A stretch of 52,081 nucleotides of DNA from the NCBI GenBank assembly GCA_046734815.1, contig JBKPRZ010000135.1, forward strand, positions 1-52,081, read 5' to 3'. The translations under genes were made by a program, and so were the position numbers. The notes below the pieces were generated by a model that did no database searches, was not told the DNA's origin, and was given only the letters and a program-made list of their open reading frames with translations. The DNA comes from CAVYGB01 sp046734815. GTDB taxonomy: Bacteria > Myxococcota_A > Polyangia > Fen-1088. How positions within the stretch are numbered: the stretch's first letter is position 1; the number at the start of each line of letters is the position of its first letter. Of the stretch, positions 9,968-17,852 are shown piece by piece.

Positions 9968-10522
9968 ATGGGGCCGAAACCCGGTGGTCGGGACGCCATC
10001 CCCGACCTCATGCTCTACCGGCGCTTCGGAGACCGCCGCATGGGCGAGTACGAGCATCTCGTTGTCGAACTGAAGCGGCCGAAGCTGGTGGCCGGCGGGG
10101 ACGAGATCGGCCAGATCAGGAAGTACGCGTACACCGTCTCCGAGGACCCCCGATTCGACAAAGGGAAAACGCGCTGGACGTTCGTCCTCGTCGTGAACGA
10201 CCTGAACGCGCTCGGGGAGGCTGAGTGCCGGCCCCAGGCCGGGCGCAAATACGGCCACATCGCGGCTCACGACAACCTCGACATCTACGTTCTGAAGTGG
10301 TCGAGCGTCATCCAGGACTGCGAGTGGCGCCACGAGTTCTACAGGCAGGAGTTGGACCTTGAGGTCCAGGAGGCAGACGCCCGCGAGTATGTCGAGAAGA
10401 AGTACGCCGAGTACATACCCCAATCCGACGGCACCGGGGCCGCGAAACCGCCCGTGGCGAAGCCCGCGCCCGCGCCTGTCGCCGACAAGGCCAAGCGCGC
10501 GGGCGGTCGCAAGCTGGGCTGA
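9968..10522 (+). pseudogene. C-terminal nuclease-like domain remnant of an ATP-binding protein
   Basis: The 184-residue product matches, from memory, the C-terminal PD-(D/E)XK-like domain of large Hsp90/histidine-kinase-fold ATPase proteins. A core of IPDLMLY, HLVVELKRP and a GGDEIGQIRKYA-like helix is visible; D13, E34 and K36 (counted from ATG 9968) would form the D...ExK site. A conserved tail follows (HEFYRQELDLEVQEADAREYVEKKYAEYIP as successive motifs), and the end is Ala/Pro/Lys-rich. The large ATPase part expected upstream is absent: the frame starts only about 100 bases after the tRNA. It is probably a 5'-truncated defence-type gene, although an independently expressed nuclease domain is possible. 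Family placement is moderately sure. Confidence 0.55.
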
Positions 10523-10530
10523 CCGCTAAG

Positions 10531-10917
10531 TCAACGCCGTCGCAGTCGGAGAAGGTCGGCCCGGCGGAACCACCGATGGCCACCCGGCGTTCTGATTGAG
10601 CGGAGCATGCCTCGCGCCTCCCACCTGGCGATGGTTCGTGGATGGACACCTGCCGTCTTTGCGGCTCTGCCAACGCGCTGAAGCACAGGGCCCGCTCGTG
10701 CCACGAGTCGGACCTGTGCGAGACGGAACCGCCATCGACCATGTCGCCAGCGCGCCTCAATCAAACCGCGGGCTACCCATCGTCGGAGGGTCTCGGGATG
10801 TAGACGCAGAAACCGTGCGACTCGCCCAGCAGTCACGAACCGCTGGGCAGTAGCCCGGCACTCATCCCGGACTTTGCCCGGCGAATGCCCGGGTTCGTGT
10901 CGGCCTTTCCCGGGCAT
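10531..10917 (-). CDS. tandem helix-turn-helix (excisionase/MerR-like) DNA-binding protein
   Basis: Reading from ATG 10917, the 128 residues contain two consecutive HTH units. The first is around TAGRVARFLRLHPETLRRW and the second around VGRAAKTAGVHPRTIARWE, followed by GMLRSIRTPGGHRWFRRADL. The second unit has the helix-turn-helix plus wing of excisionase/AlpA/MerR-type domains. Its ATG overlaps the stop of the small upstream ORF in a TGATG arrangement, so the two are probably translated as a unit. In an islet bounded by att-like repeats it may be a recombination directionality factor or a regulator; this is inferred from fold and place. The frame stays open upstream to 11112, but the coupled ATG is preferred. 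Confidence 0.7.
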   Translation of the reverse strand: MPGKGRHEPGHSPGKVRDECRATAQRFVTAGRVARFLRLHPETLRRWVARGLIEARWRHGRWRFRLAQVRLVARAGPVLQRVGRAAKTAGVHPRTIARWEARGMLRSIRTPGGHRWFRRADLLRLRRR

Positions 10918-11081
10918 CAGTCCTCCAGGTACTGAAGCACCTTCAGTAGATCGAGGCGAAGTTGGCGGGGATCCTGGTGCCTGTTCCAGTGCGCCTCGGC
11001 CGCGCCTAACATGCCAACGACGGCGTCCCGTCTCTGGGTCACCGGAACTGCGTCGGCGAATTCGCGCCGGTCGATTGCCAC
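10917..11081 (-). CDS. small hypothetical protein next to the att copy
   Basis: The frame ends LRLDLLKVLQYLED and is coupled by TGATG to the HTH gene. GTG 11081 gives 54 residues. Similarity to a second frame at 24402-24617 extends further upstream, to about 11177, so the real start could be earlier. Shared features are SGT-x2-RQE-x-P, ERRV, QN-x-P and W-x-QDP-x2-LR-x3-LKVL. The function is unknown. Two copies each sitting just inside an att-like repeat mark it as a conserved element end. The longer open frame through the repeat itself is an artefact of translating the tRNA backwards. Confidence 0.5.
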   Translation of the reverse strand: MAIDRREFADAVPVTQRRDAVVGMLGAAEAHWNRHQDPRQLRLDLLKVLQYLED

Positions 11082-11201
11082 GCGATCGACGGGGCGGGCG
11101 TTTTGGTCGCACGGGACCGGAACCCTGCGTTCATTGGCGCCCTCTGGCGCCTCCTGACGCTGGTCAGTCCCGGAAACCCGACCACTTCGAGGTCCGGGCA
11201 C

Positions 11202-11252
11202 GCTTGAGGTGCTAGCGGTTAACAGCCATGGGGGTTCGAGTCCCCCTCCTCG
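11202..11252 (+). repeat. attachment-site repeat, copy 2
   Basis: The 51 bases are identical to 9818-9868, with no acceptor 5' half and no terminator behind. It cannot form a tRNA. It marks the junction between the 1.4-kb islet and the 13.4-kb island. Confidence 0.88.
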
Positions 11253-11705
11253 GACTCCGACGACATCACTGGGAAAATCTGGATCGAAGTCGCCTACCAC
11301 CTCGCTCGCTTTTTCGTCCGTGCAGCCACTTTGCAGCCAAAAGTCCTCCGGCGACGGGGCCTCCTCGTCCGACTCTTCGGACGACGGCGCTGGAGCGGCG
11401 GCGGTCAGCTGCGCTGCGCCCGCGTTCATCGCCAGCCGCGCGCCGGTCGCGGTCCGGACTCGTTTTTCGTCCCCGACCGGGCCGCGCCTCCACCCGATAC
11501 CATCCTCGAGGACTTCGTGGAGGCGGTGGGCGGCATCCGCATCGATCTGGCAGACTGGACCGCTCTCAAGATCGAGCTCCGCTATGCCCGTGTCCCCTGG
11601 CCACGGGTGCGGCAGACGAGGTGCGGGGCATCGTGAACTGGGTCTTCGGAATCTGAGGACCCGAAAGCGAACGTCCTGACGGTCTCCGAGATTCGAGCGG
11701 GTGGT
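11253..11705. other. island edge without a recognisable gene
   Basis: Open frames exist on both strands but none is convincing. The minus strand has an acidic frame (11253-11429) that reads into the att repeat. The plus strand has a stretch at about 11494-11636 (TILEDFVEAVGGIRIDLADW) that looks protein-like and may be a gene fragment I cannot name. Confidence 0.4.
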
Positions 11706-13058
11706 CTACTTCATGATCGGCTTCCTGGGCAGGCCGCTCGCTTCCCGGTAGCGCTGGTAGCGCTCGGCGGCCTCTGCCTGGCGGCCCAGCGCTTCGAGGG
11801 TGACCGCGTGCAGGAACAGGGCCCGGGACTGGTCGGCGGTCGGCGCGGCGAGGGGTTGGTCGGCGGCCAGGCGGTACTCCCGCTCTGCGCTCGGGAGATC
11901 GGCCAGAGACTCGCGGTAGATGTTACCGCGCAGGAGGTGTAGCTCCGCGGCACGCTCGGGACCGCGGCCCCGGCTCAGCAACGCCGCGCTTTCGTCCAGC
12001 GCCTCCCGGTGTCGGCCGGTCGCTGCCAGCAGCTGGACGATGAACAGATCGGTCTCGGCCGTCAGTGGTCCGTCGGGGAAGCGCCGCCGGAGCTCCTCGA
12101 AGGTGGCCAGCGCGGCCGCCGGCTCGCGCCGCTCCTCGTGGAGGATGCGGCCGATGTGGAAGAGGGCGGTCTGGGCGGGCAGACCGCCGCCCGCGGCCTG
12201 AGCCCGCAGGCAGGGCAGTCGGGCCGAGCGGGGAACGCCGGGCGCGACCTCGGGGCATCCTGCATCGACGGCCCGATGGACGGGAGGCGGCTGCCGGGGG
12301 ACGCCGTTCCACCAGGTGCCGCCGGCCGCGACAGTCGCGAGCGGGCGCCCGGAACGGACCACCGCGACGCGACCTTCGGAGACCTCGAGTCGGACCCGGT
12401 TCTGACGCCGGTCCACCACGAATCTGGTACCCAGGACCATGAACACGTACGGTCCGGCGGTGATCCGAAACGGTGCGGGCCGGGCCTTCGGGACCACGGC
12501 GAGCGTGATCCGCCCGCGCACCAGCGCCAGCGCCGGTGTTCCTCCGGCCAGCATCTCGGCGCGCGCGCTGCTGCCGGGCGCCAGCTCGAGCGAAACCTCC
12601 CCGGGGATGATCCAGCGTCCCGGCTCGATGGCGCGGGTCAGTGCACCCGGCGTGAGCGCGCGCGCGTCCGGGTGGTGGTCGGCCGGTTCGCTGGCGCGGG
12701 CGAGAACCGGGGGTGCGAGCGCTCCCGGTGCCCTCTGCGTTCGGGGCGGCGCCGGCACCGCCCGCGCTCCCTGCTGCGGCTGGCGGTGTCCGAGCAGGAG
12801 CAGCAACCCGCCCACCGTGGCCACCGCCGCCAGCACCGCCACCGCACCCCGCCGGGCGCGTAGCTGCCGGTCTTCCGATCGTGCCAGCAGAGCGGCTTCG
12901 AGCCGAGACCAGGCGCGCTCCTCCGGGGCGCCGTGCGGGCGGCGGAGGTAGCGACGCACGCGATCGCCGTCCGGGCCGCGATCGCTCTGGAGCCGGGGCG
13001 GCAGCTCGGCTTTGTCCGGTGGCGCCGTGTCTCCGCGCTCCCGATCGCCGTCAATCAT
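11706..13058 (-). CDS. FecR-domain membrane anti-sigma factor with C-terminal TPRs
   Basis: The 450-residue product has a polar cytoplasmic N-terminus, one membrane segment (about residues 71-90, VAVLAAVATVGGLLLLLG) and a Pro/Ala linker. A FecR-type beta domain follows (about 145-240, including GRITLAVVPKARPAPFRI and FMVLGTRFVVDRRQNRVRLEVSEGRVAVV), then four or so TPR-like helical pairs to the end. ATG 13058 overlaps the sigma-factor stop in an ATGA arrangement, so the two are coupled. By analogy with FecR systems it probably holds the sigma factor at the membrane and senses a periplasmic signal. The anti-sigma role is inferred from coupling and topology. Confidence 0.85.
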   Translation of the reverse strand: MIDGDRERGDTAPPDKAELPPRLQSDRGPDGDRVRRYLRRPHGAPEERAWSRLEAALLARSEDRQLRARRGAVAVLAAVATVGGLLLLLGHRQPQQGARAVPAPPRTQRAPGALAPPVLARASEPADHHPDARALTPGALTRAIEPGRWIIPGEVSLELAPGSSARAEMLAGGTPALALVRGRITLAVVPKARPAPFRITAGPYVFMVLGTRFVVDRRQNRVRLEVSEGRVAVVRSGRPLATVAAGGTWWNGVPRQPPPVHRAVDAGCPEVAPGVPRSARLPCLRAQAAGGGLPAQTALFHIGRILHEERREPAAALATFEELRRRFPDGPLTAETDLFIVQLLAATGRHREALDESAALLSRGRGPERAAELHLLRGNIYRESLADLPSAEREYRLAADQPLAAPTADQSRALFLHAVTLEALGRQAEAAERYQRYREASGLPRKPIMK

Positions 13059-13612
13059 GGGGTCTCCTTTTTCGCCTGGGCGGTCTGGCTGAACAATCGC
13101 CGGGCCTCGCGCAGTCGGCCCCGCACGGTCGCCGGCGGGCTCCCGGTCACCCGCCCGATCTCGTCGCCGCGAAGGCCGTGCAGCTCGTACAGCACGAACA
13201 CCAGGCGCTGGCGGGCGCTCATGCGCTGCAGGGCGAGCTCCATCTCCCGCTGCGCATCCAGCGCCGAGATCGTGGTGGCCGGGTCGGTTCCCCTATCTGG
13301 CGCCGTCAGCGCCAGCAGCCGGGCGACGGCCTGCCAGATCGCTCGCTTGCGCCGCAGCCGTGCCGCCTGGCTCACGCAGATCTTGTAGATCCAGGTCTTC
13401 AGCTCGGCCCGCTGCTCGAACCGGGGCAGGTAGCGCGCGATCTGGAGGAACACGTCCTGGCAGACGTCCTCGACGTCCTCCGGTCCCACGCCCATCTGGC
13501 GCAGGAACGCCGCCACAACCGGGTGGAGCGTGCGATGCAGCTCCCGCCAGGCGCTCCCATCGCCCGCCACACAGCGGCCAAGCAGCGAATCGGTCGTTGC
13601 CAAAGCGTGCAC
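13055..13612 (-). CDS. ECF-type RNA polymerase sigma factor
   Basis: The 185-residue protein has region 2 (VVAAFLRQMGVGPEDVEDVCQDVFLQIARYLPRF, then LKTWIYKICVSQAARLRRK) and region 4 (MSARQRLVFVLYELHGLRGDEIGRVTG, PPATVRGRLREARRLF). GTG 13612 is chosen because region 2 begins shortly after and purine-rich GGGAG lies 6 bases upstream; the frame is open far beyond it without coding character. It is followed directly by its membrane partner. Its promoter targets cannot be read from this window. Confidence 0.92.
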   Translation of the reverse strand: MHALATTDSLLGRCVAGDGSAWRELHRTLHPVVAAFLRQMGVGPEDVEDVCQDVFLQIARYLPRFEQRAELKTWIYKICVSQAARLRRKRAIWQAVARLLALTAPDRGTDPATTISALDAQREMELALQRMSARQRLVFVLYELHGLRGDEIGRVTGSPPATVRGRLREARRLFSQTAQAKKETP

Positions 13613-13674
13613 CGATGACTCCCTGATCTCCTTGGAGCGCCGGGGGGCGCGGGATGTTTGGCGGGTCGGTCCGC

Positions 13675-14709
13675 TCACGGCGAAAACGCGTGGGTCAGGT
13701 CGTAGGCGACGCTGCCCAGCACCGCCGCTTGCAGGCGAGGCGGCGCCAGCACCGGTCCCCACCCGGCCACCACGAAGCGATCGCCGAAAGCGGCACGGGC
13801 GCCCCATCCCTGTAGCCCCAGTCGCCAGCCGCGCCCCGGACGCAGGGAGGCGCCCGCGGCGAGGCCGAGGGCCCAGGTGGTGCCCGAGCTCTCCTCGACC
13901 ACCGGGATGCCGCGCGTCCGGGCCCATTCGCGGCACACGAGGGACATCGGACCGCCCTGAAGCCGGATCGAACCGCGCTGCCAGCCGAGACCGACCGAGA
14001 GGGCCATGCCCCAGGCCGTCATGGACGCCTCGCCATCGGGCCGTCGCTGTGTGATGGAGGCGCCCGGAGCCAGCAGACCGAGCGATGCTTCCAGGTGACG
14101 CCACTCGAGCCGCAGCCCCAGCAGCCCCGTGCCGACGCCCGGTCGGCGGGTCCACACGCCCGCTCCCGCCTCCAGCACAACAGCGCGCCGAGAGACCGGA
14201 CCCGCCGCCGGAGACGCCGCTGGCGAGCGCCGCTGGACGGGCGGCGGCGGCCCGCCGGCGGTCCATCCCAGCTCGGCGAAGAATCGATGGACGATCAGCG
14301 CCACCGCATCCGCCAGCGCCCGGCAATCGGCGTTCCCCACCTCCAGCTCACGCTGCAGCCGCGGTCGCTCCTGGTGGTCCCGCAGCTCGAGGCGGAGCCT
14401 GGCCCGTCGAGCGCCGTGGGCGTTTCCTTCGATCCTCCGCACAAGCAGACGCCAACCCCCGCCCGAGCGCCGGGGGACACCGCGCAGCTGCGCCTCGAGC
14501 GCCTCCTCGAGGTCCATCACCTGTGGGCACGCCGTCCTGCCGCTCGCCTCCACCACCACCGGCGCCCCCCCGGCCGCCGAGCCCGGATGAGCGACTCCCA
14601 GCGCCAGCAGGGTGAAGGCGCGCGCAGGGTGACGTCGCAGCAGCCCGAACATTCCCCGTCTTGGAGGCAGGATCCTGGTCGATCCCTTCCGGGCCGGGCG
14701 GGTGCTCAC
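13675..14709 (-). CDS. exported outer-membrane-like protein of a sigma module
   Basis: The 344-residue frame starts at GTG 14709; an ATG at 14652 would place a clean signal peptide (FTLLALGVAHPGSAAGG) near the N-terminus. An alpha/beta part with a CP-x-VMDLEEALEAQL motif and a second cysteine (GNADCRALADAVALIV) is followed by a C-terminal half rich in alternating hydrophobic strands, suggesting a small beta-barrel. The same two-cysteine layout occurs in the protein at 36916, which also precedes an ECF sigma gene. It probably belongs to the envelope module controlled by the sigma factor. The molecular function is unknown. Confidence 0.7.
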   Translation of the reverse strand: MSTRPARKGSTRILPPRRGMFGLLRRHPARAFTLLALGVAHPGSAAGGAPVVVEASGRTACPQVMDLEEALEAQLRGVPRRSGGGWRLLVRRIEGNAHGARRARLRLELRDHQERPRLQRELEVGNADCRALADAVALIVHRFFAELGWTAGGPPPPVQRRSPAASPAAGPVSRRAVVLEAGAGVWTRRPGVGTGLLGLRLEWRHLEASLGLLAPGASITQRRPDGEASMTAWGMALSVGLGWQRGSIRLQGGPMSLVCREWARTRGIPVVEESSGTTWALGLAAGASLRPGRGWRLGLQGWGARAAFGDRFVVAGWGPVLAPPRLQAAVLGSVAYDLTHAFSP

Positions 14710-14734
14710 GCGCCCTGACGCCGGAGCTCGGAGT

Positions 14735-15460
14735 CTAGGGTCTGGTCACGGCGGGTGTCGGCGCAGGGACGCAGAACCAGCTTGGTGGATCGCCGAGGCA
14801 CTCGCAGCGCGGGCCCTCCGAGCGCGCGCAGGAGTGCCCGGGGGGCGCGCAGGCCATGCCCATCTGCACATCCGCGGGGCAGGGGAGGTCAAACTCCTTC
14901 AGGCAGAGCCCATCAGATCTCCCCGGGATCGCCACGCACTTGGGAACCCCGTATCCGTCCGGGCAGGCCGGTCCACCACAGCTCTGGGCAGCCGGGTCTC
15001 CGCCGAGGAAGCAGCCACCGCACTCCTGCCGGTAACGCTCGGCGAGCGCAGAGATCTCGCTGGGGTCGTTCACCCACTTCTTGCACCGCCAGCAGGTGAC
15101 CGAGCTGCGGGCCAGCCGCCCACATTGGTCCGGCTGACCCGGTGTGCAGTGCTGGGCCCGTTCGAAAGCATTCCCGTACTGCTGGCCCAGCTCGCGGCAG
15201 CCGGGGGCGCAAGCTCCGCCGGACACGAGCACATCCTCCCCGATGACCGGCCCGGGCGGCGGCATCCACGCGCTGGGCGGTTGCGCGCTCGCGCCCGGCG
15301 TCGGGTTGCCCGGGACGTTCGCCGGAGGTCCGACCGGGGGCGCTGATGTGATCGCGTTGTCGCGCCGAGCGTCTCCCAGCGAGCGTTCGCTGCAACCGGA
15401 CGATAACGTCAGGCAAAACGACAGCGCACCAAGAGCAGATGAAACGGACTGGCTATTCAT
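14735..15460 (-). CDS. cysteine-rich lipoprotein
   Basis: ATG 15460 has GGGAGG 7 bases upstream and gives a signal peptide ending in the lipobox LSSGC. A Pro/Ala-rich linker follows (about residues 40-75), then a domain with about 16 cysteines (CAPGC, CWRCKKW, CGGCFLG, CGGPACPDGYG, CECLGDPPSWFC). It is probably anchored in the outer membrane, with a disulfide-rich head. It is the first gene of the minus-strand run lipoprotein - outer-membrane-like protein - sigma - FecR protein. No function is recognised. Confidence 0.75.
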   Translation of the reverse strand: MNSQSVSSALGALSFCLTLSSGCSERSLGDARRDNAITSAPPVGPPANVPGNPTPGASAQPPSAWMPPPGPVIGEDVLVSGGACAPGCRELGQQYGNAFERAQHCTPGQPDQCGRLARSSVTCWRCKKWVNDPSEISALAERYRQECGGCFLGGDPAAQSCGGPACPDGYGVPKCVAIPGRSDGLCLKEFDLPCPADVQMGMACAPPGHSCARSEGPRCECLGDPPSWFCVPAPTPAVTRP

Positions 15461-15475
15461 GCACATGCCTCCCGA

Positions 15476-15811
15476 TCAACTTGGAGCCGGGAGGGAGTGC
15501 CGATGTTTGCTCCGGTGTGCGAAGAACATCCCCGGCGCCTCCGCCTGCGCCCGGCTCCCCGCGGCCACCCAGACGGGCCGCGGGAGTGGGCGCACGGAAC
15601 GCGCGAGCATCTTCAGCGACCCGACGACGTTGAGGCATCCCGCGATCAAAGCGTCGACGTCGGCGGGCAGGACGGTGCCACTGCGGCCCGCCTCGGCGAC
15701 GATCAGGGTCTTGCCCTGGGCGAGGGCATAGCCGCCCAGACTGCGGGTGCTCGCGGGATTGGAGATGTCGATGTCGCGCAGGATGACGTGGTCGAGCCCG
15801 AAGGCCAGCAC
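15476..15811 (-). pseudogene. fragment of a succinylglutamate desuccinylase/aspartoacylase-family protein
   Basis: The 111 residues contain TLIVAEAGRSGTVLPADVDALIAGCLNVVGSLKML and AEAPGMFF, typical of the middle of the AstE/AspA metallo-carboxypeptidase-like family. The N-terminal zinc-binding part (HG-x2-E...) is missing; repeat copy A (15817-15932) begins a few bases upstream of this fragment. The sequence after EAPGMFF no longer follows the family. It is therefore a relic cut at both ends, probably by rearrangement at the repeat. Confidence 0.65.
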
Positions 15812-15816
15812 CAGCG

Positions 15817-15932
15817 CCGCCCGAAGGGCCGGGCCGGGGCCTATCGGGGCTTGGCGACGAGTTGACGGAAGAAGCTAAACGCGGACACACGCTAACGCGA
15901 CGCCATAGCGGGGCTTGAACTTACGGCCCTCC
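15817..15932 (+). repeat. direct repeat, copy A, left of export cassette
   Basis: This stretch is almost identical to 21588-21708, which has a 5-base insertion in the GGGCC run plus scattered changes near 15876-15889. A diverged third copy lies near 24211-24290. Landmarks are GCCTATCGGGGCTTGGCGAC and ATAGCGGGGCTTGAACTTAC. Copies A and B are in the same orientation and enclose exactly the peptide-export cassette. Identity of the element is unknown. Confidence 0.85.
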
Positions 15933-15956
15933 CGGGGCCGGGCTGGCGAGGAGATC

Positions 15957-15996
15957 CCTCGTTCCGGGGGGGGTCGACGCCCCGTTCGGGGGATGG
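15957..15996 (+). promoter_or_regulatory. paired-palindrome operator S0 (export operon)
   Basis: CCCTCGTTCCGGGG (from 15957) and CCCCGTTCGGGGG (from 15981) have CGTT cores at 15961 and 15984, 23 bases apart. The same paired design, read on either strand, occurs before five other operons here. It lies 36-75 bases before the first export gene. Confidence 0.65.
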
Positions 15997-16031
15997 TGGT
16001 CGTGGTCGCGGAATGCGTGACTGGTCGACTG

Positions 16032-16865
16032 ATGTCCCGGCTCTGGTTTCCGCTCTGTCTGGCGGGCGTTACCACGGTGGCGGGCGCGTGCCGTGAGCGG
16101 GGGGCGTTCCCCGCGCTCCCGCTGGCTCCGCCCGGAGGTGTACACGTCCCCGGGCCGGCGGAGCCGACTGCGAAGAACGGTTTCATCGGTGTCGTGGTGG
16201 CAGGCGACTGGGCCGATCTCGAACCCAAGGTCGAGGGCCGGATCGAGGCGCTGCTGGTGAAACCCGGCGACGAGGTTCAAAAGGGTGCGGTGATCGCCCG
16301 CCTGGACCTGCAGGCCTCACAGTACGAGCTCATCGGCGCGCGCGCCGGCTTGCGCGACGCCAGACTCCGCTATGCGCGCCGCCGCTCGTTGATGCGCAGG
16401 AACCTGGGGGTGGTGGCCCAGGAGGAGCTCGACGGCATCCGCCGCGAGCTGTTGCAGGAGCGGGCCCGGGTCGCTCGGCTCGAGCGCACGCGCGCGGAGG
16501 CCACGGTGGTCGCTCCCTTTGCCGGCTGGGTCTTGGAGCGTTACCTCTCCCCCGGTGCGCTGAGTGGACCGGGACGGCCGGTGGTGCGGATGGGGAGTCG
16601 GAGCGAGCCATACGTGCGCTTTGCCGTACCGGAGCAGAGTCGCGCACAGGTCTCGCTCGACACGCCGGTGACCATTCGCTTCTCGAGCCCGGCTGCGATC
16701 TGGTCGGGGCGGGTGAGCGGGTTGAATCCGGAGGTGGACGATGCCTCCGGCATGATCTACGCGACCGCCGCGCTCGATGCGCCGGGTCCGGCCGATCAAC
16801 CCACCAGGCTGGCCACCGGTCTGTTGGCGCGTGTCTTTGTCTCGGACGCGGCTGGCACGGAGTAG
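16032..16865 (+). CDS. lipoprotein periplasmic adaptor (membrane fusion protein)
   Basis: ATG 16032 gives a clear lipoprotein signal peptide (MSRLWFPLCLAGVTTVAGAC, Cys20). The mature part has a biotinyl-lipoyl half motif (VEGRIEALLVKPGDEVQKGAVIARLD), an alpha-helical hairpin (about residues 95-155), the second lipoyl half (ATVVAPFAGWVLERYLSPGA) and a beta-barrel domain. This is the layout of RND/HlyD-family adaptors that link an inner-membrane pump to an outer-membrane channel. It is the first gene of a four-gene run and ends 9 bases before the second adaptor. The frame is open upstream to 15915, but that extension would spoil the signal peptide. Confidence 0.85.
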   Translation: MSRLWFPLCLAGVTTVAGACRERGAFPALPLAPPGGVHVPGPAEPTAKNGFIGVVVAGDWADLEPKVEGRIEALLVKPGDEVQKGAVIARLDLQASQYELIGARAGLRDARLRYARRRSLMRRNLGVVAQEELDGIRRELLQERARVARLERTRAEATVVAPFAGWVLERYLSPGALSGPGRPVVRMGSRSEPYVRFAVPEQSRAQVSLDTPVTIRFSSPAAIWSGRVSGLNPEVDDASGMIYATAALDAPGPADQPTRLATGLLARVFVSDAAGTE

Positions 16866-16874
16866 GCGACTGCC

Positions 16875-17852
16875 ATGACGCCGCCAGCACCTTCATCGCC
16901 ACCAGAGGCCGCCCGCCAGGGTCTCTTCCGGGCCGAGGCCCTGGCGGCACACCACGGCGCCGGCCGCTCGGGAGCGCCGCTGGCCCTCTCGTCGCCCATC
17001 ATCGCCGGCAGCTACTGGCTGCTGGTGCTGGTCGGTCTGGCCGGGCTGTCATTTCTGCTGCTGGCCCGGGTGGGCGACTATGCCCGCGGTCCCGCGGTGG
17101 TGAGGGTCGACGGGCGCCTGGACCTCTCCACACCGGCCGGCGGCACCGTCCTGGCCGTGGAGGTGAAGCCGGGTCAGGCGGTGGCCGCCGGCACCACTCT
17201 GGTCCGTTTCCACAGCGCCGCCGAGGAACGCGAGTTGGCCCAGCTCGAGCGGGAATTCGAGCTCAAGCTGGTGCGTGTCCTGCTGCGCCCCCACGACGAG
17301 GTCACCCGCCAGTCGCTGGCGGCGCTGCGGGCGGCAAAGGAGCTGGCGGCCGGCCGGCTGCTGGAACGGCAGCTGATCGCGCCGCAGGCGGGGGTGGTGC
17401 GAAACCTGCGGATCCGTCCCGGTCAGTGGCTCGCGCCGGGCGACACCGTGCTGACCCTGGCGCAAGAGCCGGGCGGTCAGGGCGGGTCGTCGGTGGTGGC
17501 GCTGGTCCCGGGTCAGTTCCGCCCCATGATCAAGCCGGGCATGCCCCTGCGCTTCGAACTCAGCGGCTACCCGCAGGTGGCGCGGTCGCTGGTGGTGGAT
17601 GCCATCGCCGACGAGGTGGTGGGACCGCAGGAGGTGAGGCGTTACCTGGGCCAGGAGCTGGGCGACACCTTGTCGGTCGAGGGCTCCTGGGCGCTGGTGC
17701 GCGCCCGCCTGCCCGAGCGCAGCTTCGAGTTCGAGGGCGACCGCTACCTCTATCACGACGGAATTCCCGGGCGGGTCGACCTCCGGGTGCGGAGCATGCG
17801 TCTCATCGAGATGGTTTTTCCAGCGTGGAGGGAGCTGGCCCGTGCAAGATGA
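16875..17852 (+). CDS. HlyD-type inner-membrane adaptor of a peptide exporter
   Basis: The 325-residue protein has a short cytoplasmic N-terminus, one membrane segment (about 46-64, SYWLLVLVGLAGLSFLLLA) and a lipoyl half motif (GGTVLAVEVKPGQAVAAGTTLVRF). A helical hairpin, the second lipoyl half (QAGVVRNLRIRPGQWLAPGD) and a beta-rich C-terminus follow. This fits the accessory protein that pairs with C39-peptidase ABC exporters (CvaA/LcnD role). It overlaps the exporter gene by 11 bases, which supports a shared complex. Confidence 0.88.
   Translation: MTPPAPSSPPEAARQGLFRAEALAAHHGAGRSGAPLALSSPIIAGSYWLLVLVGLAGLSFLLLARVGDYARGPAVVRVDGRLDLSTPAGGTVLAVEVKPGQAVAAGTTLVRFHSAAEERELAQLEREFELKLVRVLLRPHDEVTRQSLAALRAAKELAAGRLLERQLIAPQAGVVRNLRIRPGQWLAPGDTVLTLAQEPGGQGGSSVVALVPGQFRPMIKPGMPLRFELSGYPQVARSLVVDAIADEVVGPQEVRRYLGQELGDTLSVEGSWALVRARLPERSFEFEGDRYLYHDGIPGRVDLRVRSMRLIEMVFPAWRELARAR

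Noticed and set aside
9825..10073. Frames beginning MLAVNSHGGSSPPPRT in or near the tRNA-Leu copies
   Set aside because: They are translations of the tRNA sequence itself; the same string appears at each repeat copy. No ribosome site precedes them.
11202..11252. Second and third tRNA-Leu genes at the repeat copies
   Set aside because: Both copies begin at the anticodon loop and lack the acceptor 5' strand and D-arm, so they cannot be tRNAs.
10917..11429. 170-codon minus-strand frame running across att copy 2, with GGGLEPPWLLTASTS
   Set aside because: The central part is the tRNA read backwards. Only the downstream end (10917 to about 11177) has a conserved counterpart, so only that was kept.
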